Of a stretch of 32,542 bases of DNA, positions 22,210 through 30,652 are shown piece after piece (within the stretch, counting starts at the first letter, position 1; every line of letters starts with the position of its first letter). Source of the DNA: Congregicoccus sp964517665. GTDB lineage: Bacteria; Verrucomicrobiota; Verrucomicrobiia; Opitutales; Opitutaceae. Under the pieces are notes generated by a model. The model ran no database searches and was not told where the DNA came from. It saw only the letters and a list, made by a program, of their open reading frames with translations. Where the stretch lies: positions 1 through 32,542 of the forward strand of contig CAZFCY010000036.1 in NCBI GenBank assembly GCA_964517665.1. The letters run 5' to 3'. Made by a program: the position numbers and the translations under genes.

Positions 22210-23904
22210 ATGAACCGTTTTGCGCTTCTTCTCGTCACCGCGTTGTTGGGCCTCGGCGCGCGAACCGCGCCGGCCGCTGGAGATCCGACGCGCGGCAAAG
22301 TGTTGTTTCAGCAGATGTGCGCGCTCTGTCACGCGACCGGCCAGGACGGCCTGGGATCTGCCGGCCAGGGGCCGACGCTCGCCGGCATCGTCGGCCGACG
22401 GGCGGCGTCGCTCTCCGATTTTGGTTACACCACGGCGCTCGCGGAGGCGCATCTTGTCTGGGATCCCGCGACGCTCGCGCAATTCCTCGAGGCGCCGACC
22501 GCGCTCGTGCCTGGCGCCACGATGGTTCTGACGGTGCCCGCGGCGGCGGATCGCGCCGATCTTGTCGCGTTTCTCGCGACGCTTCGTCCGGCCGCGATGC
22601 CGGCGGAAGAGAAACAAGCCGCGGCAGCGGCCCACGCCCCGGGCACGGACGGCTGGCAGAACGATGCGCCCGGCGTGGTTCATCGCATCGATCCCGCCAG
22701 CCTGCCCCAGCCGTTCGCGACCGGGTCGGTTGGAAACCATCCGCAAGTCGTCGCGCGTCCGGAAGGCGCGCGGCTTTCCGTGCCTGCGGGATTCGAGGTG
22801 AAGCTGATTGCGTCGGGTCTCGTCACACCGCGAGTGATGCGCACGGCGCCGAACGGCGACATCTTCATTTCCGAAACGAGCGAGAATCGGATTCGTGTCA
22901 TCCGTCTCGCCCCGGATTCGGGCTCCGTGATCGAGAACAGGATTTTCACGAGAGTGGAAGGAAGAGTCCCGTTTGGGATCGCGTTTCATCCCACGGACGG
23001 CGAGCCGCGTTGGATATATATCGCCCAAACGAATTCGGTGACGCGGTTCCCGTATCGCAACGGCGACCTTGCCGCTCGCGGCCCGGCGGAAGTGGTGCTG
23101 CCCCGGCTCACCGAATCTCGCGGCGGACACGGCACGCGCAATATTGCGTTTTCCCCTGACGGCCAACAGATGTTTGTCTCGGTCGGCTCGGGATCGAACG
23201 TCGCGGAAACGATGACGAAGAAGACCGCGGAAGAAATCCGCGCATGGGAAGCGGCGCATGGACCTGGCGCCGCCTGGGACAACGAAACCGGCCGCGCCTG
23301 CATCCTTGCCTGCAATCCGAATGGCGAGAACCTGCGTGTGTTCGCGACCGGCTTGCGCAACGCGGTGGGCATCGCGGTCCAACCGGCCACGGGCGTGCTG
23401 TGGGCCTCGGTCAATGAGCGCGACGGGCTCGGCGACGACCTGGTTCCGGATTATGTCACGCGCGTGCGGGAGGGCGGGTTTTATGGCTGGCCGTGGTATT
23501 ATATCGGAGACCATGAGGAACCGCGTCTTGCCGGCGCGCGCCCCGACCTTGCCGGTCAGGCCATCGTGCCCGATGTGCTCCTGCAGGCGCACTCGGCATC
23601 CCTGCAACTGGTGTTTTATCCCGCCAACGCCACCGGACCCGCGGCGTTTCCCGCCGGATATCGAGGCGATATATTCGTGGCCTTGCACGGATCGTGGAAC
23701 CGCGCCGGCGGCAAAATAATCCGGGCGCCTCTGCGCGACGGCCTGCCGGGCGGCGAGTATGAGGATTTTCTCACCGGTTTCGTCATCGACGATCGCCACG
23801 TGTGGGGCCGCCCGGCGGGCATCGATGTCACGCGCGACGGCTCCTTGTTGATGACAGACGATGCCAATGGCACGCTTTGGCGCATCACGGGGCCGGGAAA
23901 ATAA
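22210..23904 (+). CDS. Cytochrome c / L-sorbosone dehydrogenase-like (PQQ sugar dehydrogenase fold) fusion
   Basis: A 564-residue periplasmic protein. The signal peptide is residues 1-23. A cytochrome c domain follows (about 25-120), with heme motif CALCH (Cys37, Cys40, His41) and likely axial Met105 in GATMVL. From about residue 185 a beta-propeller of the glucose/sorbosone dehydrogenase family follows: LSVPAGFEVKLIASGLVTPRVM, DIFISETSENRIRVI, TESRGGHGTRNIAFSPDG, GFYGWPWYYIGD and the closing GRPAGIDVTRDGSLLMTDD. Enzymes of this fold use PQQ to oxidise sugars, and the attached heme would pass electrons to the respiratory chain. The ATG at 22210 gives the best signal peptide; 11 further codons upstream are open but begin poorly. 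In this locus it may oxidise a monosaccharide released from the glycan. Confidence 0.83.
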   Translation: MNRFALLLVTALLGLGARTAPAAGDPTRGKVLFQQMCALCHATGQDGLGSAGQGPTLAGIVGRRAASLSDFGYTTALAEAHLVWDPATLAQFLEAPTALVPGATMVLTVPAAADRADLVAFLATLRPAAMPAEEKQAAAAAHAPGTDGWQNDAPGVVHRIDPASLPQPFATGSVGNHPQVVARPEGARLSVPAGFEVKLIASGLVTPRVMRTAPNGDIFISETSENRIRVIRLAPDSGSVIENRIFTRVEGRVPFGIAFHPTDGEPRWIYIAQTNSVTRFPYRNGDLAARGPAEVVLPRLTESRGGHGTRNIAFSPDGQQMFVSVGSGSNVAETMTKKTAEEIRAWEAAHGPGAAWDNETGRACILACNPNGENLRVFATGLRNAVGIAVQPATGVLWASVNERDGLGDDLVPDYVTRVREGGFYGWPWYYIGDHEEPRLAGARPDLAGQAIVPDVLLQAHSASLQLVFYPANATGPAAFPAGYRGDIFVALHGSWNRAGGKIIRAPLRDGLPGGEYEDFLTGFVIDDRHVWGRPAGIDVTRDGSLLMTDDANGTLWRITGPGK

Positions 23905-24008
23905 GTCGTTCACGAATCATCTCTTATGAAAAGAAAAAATGAGCGCACCGGCATCCAGGCTCCTGCGCGTTTCTTGCAAATTCCACATTTGAAGTGAAAA
24001 CCACCCAC

Positions 24009-25451
24009 ATGGCTTCGAGAAAATCGTACTTCGTGCTCCTGGCTTGGGCTTTCGGGTTAGTCCTCGCGGGCGTCGCGCGCGAGGCCGGGCGGCCAAACAT
24101 CATTTTCATCCTCGCGGATGACCTGGGCTACGGCGAGATCGGCCCTTATGGGCAGAAGGTCATCGAGACGCCGCACCTGGATCGGATGGCCATGGAGGGG
24201 ATGAAGTTCACCCAGTTTTATGCAGGCAGCACGGTGTGCGCGCCGTCGCGCAGCGTGCTCATGACCGGCCAGGATACCGGACACACGCGAGTGCGCGGCA
24301 ATGCCGGCCGCGCGCTGCTCGAAGCGCAAAGCCTGCAGGCCGGCGATGTCACCGTCGCGGACGTGTTGCGCCGCGCGGGTTATGCCACCGGCTTGATCGG
24401 CAAATGGGGGCTCGGGCTGGAAGACAGCGGCGGCGAACCGAACAAGCAGGGCTTCGATTATTATTTCGGATTCCTCAGCCAGACCCACGCGCACAATCAC
24501 TACCCGGATTTCCTGTGGCGCAACGGCGAGCGCGTGAGCCTGCCCAACGACATCGTGCCCATCGGCGAAATCGAGGGCACAGGCTATTCCACCAACCGGA
24601 AGGCCTATGCCAACGACCTGTTCTTCGCGGAGGCGGAGGAGTTTGTGACACGCCATCGCGACGAGCCGTTTTTTCTCTATCTCGCGATCACCACACCGCA
24701 CGCCAACAACGAGCGTGGACGCGCGCTCGGCGACGGGAACGAAGTGCCCGAAGATGCCCATGCGCCCTACGCCGGCCAGCCGTGGGCCGCGCAGGAGAAG
24801 GGGCACGCGGCCATGATCACGCACATGGATCGCCGGATTGGAGATTTGATGGCGAAGTTGAGGGAGCTCGGCCTCGACCAAAACACGCTCGTCATGTTTT
24901 CCAGCGACAATGGGGCGCATCGCGAGGTCAGTCCGGGCTACTCGCCGGAGTTCTTCCATGCGAGCGGGCCGCTGCGCGGCATCAAGCGCGACCTTTACGA
25001 CGGCGGCATTCGCGTGCCGCTGATCGCGCGCTGGCCGGGCCGCATCGCCGCTGGAGCCTCGACGGACCAGGTGGGCTATTTCGGCGACATGATGGCGACC
25101 TGGGCGCAACTCGCCGGAGCGAAGCCACCGGCTGATATACAAAGCATCAGCCTCGTGCCGACCCTCTTGGGAAAGAAGGGACAGGCGGAGCGTGAATATC
25201 TCTATTGGGAATTTTATGAACGCGGCTTCAACCAGGCCCTGCTGCTCGACGGACGGTGGAAGGCGATCCGCCTGAAAAGCGCGACCGCCCCGATCCAGAT
25301 CCATGATCTGAAAAACGATCTCGCGGAACAGACCGACGTTGCCCCGCAGCATGCGGATTTGGTGACACGCGCGCGAGATCTGTTCGTCACCGCCCGGGTG
25401 GACAATGACTATTGGAAGTTCGATCAAGCCGGGCCGTCAGCGCCGCATTGA
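24009..25451 (+). CDS. Secreted sulfatase (S1 family), second copy
   Basis: A 480-residue type I sulfatase; an in-frame GTG five codons upstream (23994) is an alternative start. The signal peptide is MASRKSYFVLLAWAFGLVLA. NIIFILADDLGYGEIG supplies metal-binding Asp residues, and CAPSR is the canonical C-x-P-S-R maturation motif (Cys77 from this start). IGKWGLG, TTPHANNE and FSSDNGAH follow in order. The HTRVRGNAG segment after the motif and the overall size resemble GalNAc-6-sulfatase/arylsulfatase A relatives. It differs clearly from the sulfatase at 20226, so the two likely cleave different sulfate positions. The esterase gene starts 3 bases after its stop, so the pair is co-translated. Confidence 0.93.
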   Translation: MASRKSYFVLLAWAFGLVLAGVAREAGRPNIIFILADDLGYGEIGPYGQKVIETPHLDRMAMEGMKFTQFYAGSTVCAPSRSVLMTGQDTGHTRVRGNAGRALLEAQSLQAGDVTVADVLRRAGYATGLIGKWGLGLEDSGGEPNKQGFDYYFGFLSQTHAHNHYPDFLWRNGERVSLPNDIVPIGEIEGTGYSTNRKAYANDLFFAEAEEFVTRHRDEPFFLYLAITTPHANNERGRALGDGNEVPEDAHAPYAGQPWAAQEKGHAAMITHMDRRIGDLMAKLRELGLDQNTLVMFSSDNGAHREVSPGYSPEFFHASGPLRGIKRDLYDGGIRVPLIARWPGRIAAGASTDQVGYFGDMMATWAQLAGAKPPADIQSISLVPTLLGKKGQAEREYLYWEFYERGFNQALLLDGRWKAIRLKSATAPIQIHDLKNDLAEQTDVAPQHADLVTRARDLFVTARVDNDYWKFDQAGPSAPH

Positions 25452-25454
25452 ACC

Positions 25455-27590
25455 ATGCTCCAAGCCTCCCCGATGAGCCCCTTCGCCCTTTTCTTCTCCT
25501 CTCCGTCCGCGCGCGGCAGCCGGTGCCCCTCGATCGGCGCGCTCCTCCTGTCCGCTCTGCTGTGCTTCGCCACCTCCGCGGGCGGCCAGACGCCCGCCTC
25601 GACCGCCGAGGCTCTCGACGTCTTTCCTCCGCGTGCCAAACGCGCCCAGGGCCCGTTGCGAACCTGGCTGCTGGCGGAAGTCGACGCCGCGCTACGGCAG
25701 CGGCGAGAAATCTACGAAGCGCTGAAGACTCCCGATCAGATCATCGCCCACCAACGCGGGCTTCGCGCGAAGTTCATCGAGGCTCTCGGGGGTTTTCCGA
25801 AGCGCACGCCGCTCAATCCACGCGTGACCGGCGAAATCCGCGCCGACGGGTTTCGCATCGAAAAGATTCTTTTCGAAAGTCAGCCGGGGCTGGTGGTTTC
25901 CGCGCTGCTTTATCTTCCGGACAATACCCCGGGGCCGCTTCCGGTGGCGCTCATGCCCTGCGGCCATTCCGCTTCCGGCAAGGCCGGCTATCAGGCGCCG
26001 GCGGCGTTGTTCGCGTCCCATGGGATCGCCGTTTTCTGCTTCGATCCCATCGGGCAGGGCGAACGCCGGCAGCTTCCACCCGGCCTTTCGTTCTCGCTCT
26101 CCGGCCAGGAGCCCGGCCGCTACGATCCGACGGTCGAACACACCACGCTCAACATCGGGCCGGTTCTCCTCGGCCGGAATCTTGCGACCGCGATGATCTG
26201 GGACGGCATCCGCGCCATCGACTATCTTGAAACCCGCCCCGATCTCGACGCGAAACGCATCGCCTGCGTCGGCAATTCCGGAGGCGGCATGATGACCAGT
26301 TATCTCCTCGCGCTCGACGAGCGGCTCGCCGCCGGCGGCATCGGTTGTTTCATGACCACCAGCGCGCAAAAAAACATCAGGCCCGGCCCGGGAGACGCCG
26401 AGCAGAACATCTTCGCGCAATATGCCTTCGGTCTCGCGATGCCCGATTTCCTGACGATGGCCGCGCCGCGTCCGGCGGTCATCCTCTCCGCCACGCAAGA
26501 TTACGTGCCGATCGCCGGCGCGTGGGAGGCGTTTCGCGATGCCAAACGACTTTACGCGCGGTTCGGGCTCCCCGAGCGCGTCAGTCTGGTGGAAACCGAC
26601 GCGGAGCACGGCTTCTCGCTTCAGTTGCGCGAAGGCGCCGTCCGCTGGATTCGTCGCTGGCTCTGCGACGACGATCGCCCAATTTTCGAGACCACACTGC
26701 CGCGCTTCACGACTGAAGAGCTCAACTGCGCGCCCGACGGCCGGGTGCTCGCGCTGCCCGGCGCGCGTTCGGTGCTGGATTTCGATCGCGCGGAAGCCGC
26801 GCGCCTCGCGCCGTTGCGGGCCGCCGCTTGGGCCGGGCTCGACGACGGCGGGCGCCGCGCCCGCGTCCGCGAGGTCGCCGGAATCCCCGCGCTGGAGGAA
26901 ATCAAACCCGCGCGCGTGGAATCGCACGGTCGCATCCGCCGCGACGGGATCGTGATCGAGAAACTCGCGCTGGTCGCCAGCGGAAATGTCGCTCTTCCCG
27001 CGCTGCGATTCCGCCCGGCGCAGCCTTCCGGACGCGCCGTGCTCTATATTGACGCGCGCGGCAAGGCGGCCGATGCCGCGCCCGGCGGCGCGATCTCCGA
27101 GCTGGTGGCAGGCGGCGCGGAAGTTCTCGCCGTCGATTTGCGCGGCTATGGCGAGCTCGCGATGGACGGCTGGCGCAGCCGCCCGGTGCTCGTCACCGGT
27201 GTCAACGGCGCGGAAGCCTATCTCGCCTACATGCTTGGCCGCTCACTGGTCGGTTTGCGCGCCGAAGACATCCTGATTGCGGCGCGCGCGTTCGCTCGGA
27301 TGACCGGCGGCGCCCCCGAGCTTGTTGCCATCGAGGACGCGGGCATCCCCGCGCTCCACGCCGCGGCCGTGGCGCCCGGCAGCTTCGCGTCAGCGCGTGT
27401 GATTCGCACCCTCGATTCATGGGAGCGCGTGTTCGAACCCGTGATTCCGGAAAACATGCTGGAATCCACCATCCACGGCGTCCTGCGCCACTACGATCTG
27501 CCCGACCTGGCGCGCCTCGCCGGCCACGTGGAAGCCTCCAATCCCCGCGCCTCCGCCGGACGCCCACTGCAACCCGGCCCGGAGGCGTAA
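25455..27590 (+). CDS. Secreted acetyl-xylan-esterase-like protein with two alpha/beta-hydrolase halves
   Basis: 711 residues with a hydrophobic leader (about 27-44, GALLLSALLCFATSAGG). A later in-frame ATG (codon 7) is possible. The first half is a complete alpha/beta hydrolase: the MPCGHSASGKAGYQ oxyanion region, CFDPIGQGERRQL, nucleophile Ser275 in GNSGGG, then ATQDYVPIAGAW and DAEHGFSLQLRE with the likely Asp and His. The second half (from about 480) repeats the fold (ALRFRPAQPSGRAVLYIDARGK, VLAVDLRGYGEL) but shows no G-x-S-x-G elbow. It is therefore probably non-catalytic or degenerate. Such enzymes remove acetyl or other acyl groups from polysaccharides. It directly follows the second sulfatase in an apparent operon. 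Confidence 0.8.
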   Translation: MLQASPMSPFALFFSSPSARGSRCPSIGALLLSALLCFATSAGGQTPASTAEALDVFPPRAKRAQGPLRTWLLAEVDAALRQRREIYEALKTPDQIIAHQRGLRAKFIEALGGFPKRTPLNPRVTGEIRADGFRIEKILFESQPGLVVSALLYLPDNTPGPLPVALMPCGHSASGKAGYQAPAALFASHGIAVFCFDPIGQGERRQLPPGLSFSLSGQEPGRYDPTVEHTTLNIGPVLLGRNLATAMIWDGIRAIDYLETRPDLDAKRIACVGNSGGGMMTSYLLALDERLAAGGIGCFMTTSAQKNIRPGPGDAEQNIFAQYAFGLAMPDFLTMAAPRPAVILSATQDYVPIAGAWEAFRDAKRLYARFGLPERVSLVETDAEHGFSLQLREGAVRWIRRWLCDDDRPIFETTLPRFTTEELNCAPDGRVLALPGARSVLDFDRAEAARLAPLRAAAWAGLDDGGRRARVREVAGIPALEEIKPARVESHGRIRRDGIVIEKLALVASGNVALPALRFRPAQPSGRAVLYIDARGKAADAAPGGAISELVAGGAEVLAVDLRGYGELAMDGWRSRPVLVTGVNGAEAYLAYMLGRSLVGLRAEDILIAARAFARMTGGAPELVAIEDAGIPALHAAAVAPGSFASARVIRTLDSWERVFEPVIPENMLESTIHGVLRHYDLPDLARLAGHVEASNPRASAGRPLQPGPEA

Positions 27591-27672
27591 CCATGCGGCC
27601 GCGGCTGGCACTGGCGCCACGCGGAAGGGAGGCTGAGATTCGACCCATGCCGGCTTCGTGAAAAGAACGAGG

Positions 27673-27730
27673 GGCTTTACAGACAAAGCCATCGGAAGGT
27701 TGCCTGCCCGCGGCGCGCTCATTGGCATCC
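27673..27730 (+). promoter_or_regulatory. Hairpin/TTG regulatory module, copy C (points to C69 peptidase)
   Basis: GGCTTT-ACAGAC-AAAGCC (27673-27690) keeps the loop ACAGAC while two stem pairs differ from copies A/D/E by compensating changes (C-G to G-C and A-T to G-C). Eight bases after the position that ends the 20-base hairpin in other copies, TTGCCT (27700-27705) takes the place of TTGACG. The C69 peptidase starts 82 bases further on. Beyond the box the sequence no longer resembles copies A, D and E. Confidence 0.52.
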
Positions 27731-27786
27731 GGGGGCAAGGTTTGATCCCCGCCTCGCGGCCCCGGCCTTCGGCGTGGAGTCCATTC

Positions 27787-29265
27787 ATGAAAACCCCATA
27801 CGCCTTCCTCCTTGTGAGCGCGCTCTTCGCGTCGCTTTCAGCCGCAACACCGCTTCTCGCGGACGAGTTTTCCTGCGACACGTGGGTCGCGCTGGCCAAT
27901 TCCACCCGGGACGGCTCCGTCATCATGGTCAAGAACAGTGATCGCAAGGTCACCGAGGCGCAGCCGCTGGTATATTTTCCACGACGCCAGCACGCCGAAG
28001 GCGAGGTCGTGAAATTGACGAAGACATCGGCGCCGCAAGTGAAAGAGACCTACGAGCATATCGGATCGCAATTGTCGTGGACCTGGGGTTACGAGCACGG
28101 CCTCAACGAGTGGGGTGTCGCGATCGGCAACGAGGCGGTCTCGTCGAGGGTTCCCGCCGTGTCGAACGCCCTCATTGGCATGGACCTCATCCGGCTCGGA
28201 CTCGAGCGCGGCAGGACGGCATATGAAGCGATGCATGTCATGATCAGCCACCTCGACCCGCAAAAAGTGGCCAGCAACGCGTTCATCATCGCCGATCCGC
28301 AAACCGCGTGGGTGCTCGAAACGGCGGGCGAATTCTGGGTGGCGAAACAGGTGACGGACGTTTGCGCGATCTCCAACGTTTACAGCATCGAGCGCGACTA
28401 TGACGAGGCGCACCCCGAACTCGTCTCCCACGCCATCGCGGAGGGTTGGTGCGCGTCGGAGCAGGCCTTTGGCTTCGCGCGGTGCTACTCGCCCCCGCAA
28501 AGGGACTATACACAAGCGCAAAACCGCGCCAACCACGTCACCTCCATCCTGCGCGAGCACAAGGGCGACATCACGGTCGAGCTGATGATGAACGCGATCT
28601 GCCGGAGCCATCACGAAGGCACGATCGAGGAGCCCAAGTGGTCGCCGTCGGATGGTTTCCTCAGAACCGTGTGCATGCACAACGCCCTGGGGCACGGGCG
28701 CACCTCCGCCAGCATGGTGGCGCATCTGCGAAAGGACAATCCGCCGATGTTGCGCGCCGTCTATTGGGCGTCGTTCAGCAGCCCCTGCGTGAACGTCTTC
28801 AAGCCGTTCTATTTCGCCGGCCGGACGGTTCCGGAAAACTACGCGATCGGCGAGGACACCTACAGCGCCGACTCGCCGTGGTGGTGGGCGGAGAAGGTCA
28901 AGCGCCAGTGCGACCTGAATTACAACCGGCTCGCGCCGAAGGCGGCCGCGCTGTTTCGCGAAACCGAGGAGTGGGCGTTGGCGAAGTCCCGCCGCGTCGA
29001 GGCCGAGGCGGCGAAACTGGCGCGGATGGGTCGCGAGGAGGACGCCAGGAAGCTCCTGCGCGAATTCAGTCGCGAGTGCTGCGCGCGGGTGGAAAAGGAA
29101 TACGCGCGCTTGCACGATGTGCTGGAGAAAACCGTGGCCGAGACCGGCATCGATTATCCTTGGGTGGATGAGCTCCGTGAAACGTGCGAGAAGAACGGAT
29201 TGTCCCTGCCGGGGCTGCGGTCTTCCAACCTGGCGTTGCTGAGCGCGGAACCCGGATCGAATTAG
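27787..29265 (+). CDS. C69-family dipeptidase (secernin/PepD-like), secreted
   Basis: A 492-residue protein. A signal peptide (FLLVSALFASLSAATPLLA) leads to DEFSCDTWVALANSTRDGSVIMVKNSDR, the C69 N-terminal block, in which Cys30 becomes the nucleophile after processing. Later motifs include WGYEHGLNEWGVAIGNEAV, NAFIIADPQTAWVLETAGEFW and ICRSHHEGT. C69 enzymes are N-terminal nucleophile hydrolases that cleave dipeptides or amides. The ATG at 27787 starts the signal peptide; the open frame extends 43 codons further upstream only because it runs through the hairpin module. The gene is separated from the esterase by 196 bases containing that module, so it likely has its own promoter. It converges on lacI. 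Confidence 0.88.
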   Translation: MKTPYAFLLVSALFASLSAATPLLADEFSCDTWVALANSTRDGSVIMVKNSDRKVTEAQPLVYFPRRQHAEGEVVKLTKTSAPQVKETYEHIGSQLSWTWGYEHGLNEWGVAIGNEAVSSRVPAVSNALIGMDLIRLGLERGRTAYEAMHVMISHLDPQKVASNAFIIADPQTAWVLETAGEFWVAKQVTDVCAISNVYSIERDYDEAHPELVSHAIAEGWCASEQAFGFARCYSPPQRDYTQAQNRANHVTSILREHKGDITVELMMNAICRSHHEGTIEEPKWSPSDGFLRTVCMHNALGHGRTSASMVAHLRKDNPPMLRAVYWASFSSPCVNVFKPFYFAGRTVPENYAIGEDTYSADSPWWWAEKVKRQCDLNYNRLAPKAAALFRETEEWALAKSRRVEAEAAKLARMGREEDARKLLREFSRECCARVEKEYARLHDVLEKTVAETGIDYPWVDELRETCEKNGLSLPGLRSSNLALLSAEPGSN

Positions 29266-29341
29266 CCCAGGCTCGTCAGGAGGCGACAGCGGCACGTGTC
29301 AATACGCGTTGCTCGTGGCCATGCCCGCCCGTGGGACGGCG

Positions 29342-30361
29342 TCAGGATTCGCCCAATTGTCGGGTCGTATCGCCGTCCACCCACTTTCCCGACAGAAATG
29401 TGCAGGTGGGCAGCTCCGGAACGCCCGTCTCGTTTTCATACAGCATCTGCTGCAGCCGCTGCACGGCCGCTCCGGCGATCTGCTCCGGAAACGTCTCCAC
29501 GCCGCTGATCTCTTTGCGGCCCGAACGCACCAGGCTCGCGAAACCGATCTCCTGCGGCACGCGAACTCCAAGCCGGACCAGCCGGTCGAGGTTGGCGTCC
29601 ACATCCGAAATCACGACATCGGGCTTATGCCGTCTCAGCCAGGCGCGAAGATCGTCATCGCTGGGTTCGCTGGCAACCAGTGGCCGTGGTGTCTTCGCCG
29701 TGGCCGTGAACGCGATCGCGGCCTGGTATTTGCCCTGGTGCCGTCGATCGGCGTCGGGATCGATGAGCAGCCCGATCCGCCGGTATCCCAACAGCCGGAG
29801 CCGCTCCAGCGCGAGCATGACCGCCTGGTACTGGTCGCCGCACGCGCTGTTCAGCACCGGAGAAACGAGACTCGGCCCGATCGCCACGCAAGAGAATCGA
29901 TCCCAGGGAAGCTCGAGCCCGCTCGCGGGCCGGGGCATGGGCGCGATCAGCAACCCGCGGATGCCTCTCGTTTCCAGCACCTGAGCGAAACGCTCGCGGG
30001 TGAGTCCGGGTTCGGTGAGCCAGGCATGTTCCATCCGATAGCCCAGCGATTCCGCCCGGTCGAACGCTCCTCGAAAGGCCCGCCGGAAGAAGGGCGACTG
30101 CTGCCAGCCGCTGCGCTGCTCGAAGCATGTCACATAGGCGAGCACATAGCCCTGGGTGGTCGACGCCCGCTGATGGCGGTAGTGGTTGAGCGCGGCCAGC
30201 GCCGGGTCCGGCCGATAGCCCAGCCTGGCCGCCGCGGCGCGCACCCGCGCGCGCGTCACCTCGGGAATGGAGGGGTGCTTGCGCAGGGCGAGCGAGACCG
30301 CCGTCGCGCTGATGCCGCAGCGCGCGGCGATATCGCGCAGCGTTACTCGGGCTCGATTCAC
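29342..30361 (-). CDS. LacI-family transcriptional regulator
   Basis: A 339-residue repressor from a GTG start (complement of 30359-30361), a normal LacI length. The helix-turn-helix is at residues 7-26 (TLRDIAARCGISATAVSLAL), followed by the hinge ARLGYRPDPALAAL. A periplasmic-binding-protein-like sensor fills the rest (GLLIAPMPRPAS, ALERLRLLGYRRIGLLIDPDADRR, HKPDVVISDVDANLDRL, GVETFPEQIAGAAVQRL). The frame is open 26 codons further to an ATG at 30439, but that stretch is the repeat module and reads through the palindrome, so I prefer the GTG. The palindrome TCACTTCACAGACAAAGTGA overlaps this start codon, which suggests autoregulation. It is the only intact regulator inside the island and the best candidate to control the other hairpin copies. 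Ligand unknown, probably a sugar. Confidence 0.9.
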   Translation of the reverse strand: MNRARVTLRDIAARCGISATAVSLALRKHPSIPEVTRARVRAAAARLGYRPDPALAALNHYRHQRASTTQGYVLAYVTCFEQRSGWQQSPFFRRAFRGAFDRAESLGYRMEHAWLTEPGLTRERFAQVLETRGIRGLLIAPMPRPASGLELPWDRFSCVAIGPSLVSPVLNSACGDQYQAVMLALERLRLLGYRRIGLLIDPDADRRHQGKYQAAIAFTATAKTPRPLVASEPSDDDLRAWLRRHKPDVVISDVDANLDRLVRLGVRVPQEIGFASLVRSGRKEISGVETFPEQIAGAAVQRLQQMLYENETGVPELPTCTFLSGKWVDGDTTRQLGES

Positions 30362-30416
30362 TTCACAGACAAAGTGACAGGACAATTGACGGTGTCCATC
30401 CTGCAAATTGGAGAAT
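30358..30416 (+). promoter_or_regulatory. Hairpin/TTGACG regulatory module, copy D (lacI start / PQQ-dehydrogenase)
   Basis: TCACTTCACAGACAAAGTGA (30358-30377) is followed by 8 bases, TTGACG (30386-30391), 19 bases and GAGAAT (30411-30416). The right-hand boxes point to the PQQ-dehydrogenase remnant; the left edge covers the lacI start codon. Copy E repeats this unit and its flanks: 30329 to about 30465 aligns with 31822 to about 31959 at roughly 85-90 percent by eye. Confidence 0.68.
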
Positions 30417-30652
30417 CGGCGCAGTTTGTTCCGTCCCATTCAGTCACCGATGTCCTTCTTCAATTTCCCACGCGGACGAACCTGGCCGCGGAAAGCGCCC
30501 GACAGGCTTCGCGAGCTGACCCGGTGGTGGGAAAGCGAAACCGTGGAATAACAAAAACGGGCGGAAGCGAACGCGTCCGCAGGCGAGCCAGCGAGAACCG
30601 ACGAACGCCACAACAACGGACAAGCCGGGCCGTTCACCAGTCCAGTTTCGCC
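30417..30652. other. Gene-poor spacer between copy D and the PQQ-dehydrogenase remnant
   Basis: No complete gene is visible. One frame reads TWPRKAPDRLRELTRWWE and stops at TAA near 30551, which could be the tail of a lost gene, but it is too short to assign. The first about 50 bases are part of the repeat shared with copy E. Confidence 0.35.

Noticed and set aside
27658..27786. N-terminal extension of the C69 peptidase through hairpin copy C
   Set aside because: The ATG at 27787 begins a proper signal peptide; the upstream codons only read through the regulatory hairpin.
30362..30439. N-terminal extension of lacI to an ATG at 30439
   Set aside because: These 26 codons consist of the repeat module. 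Comparison with the relic copies shows substitutions not concentrated at third positions, and the GTG at 30361 gives a standard LacI length.
30455..30553. Short frame reading TWPRKAPDRLRELTRWWE to a TAA, as a gene remnant
   Set aside because: It is too short and without recognisable motif; the sequence alone cannot distinguish a remnant from chance in GC-rich DNA.
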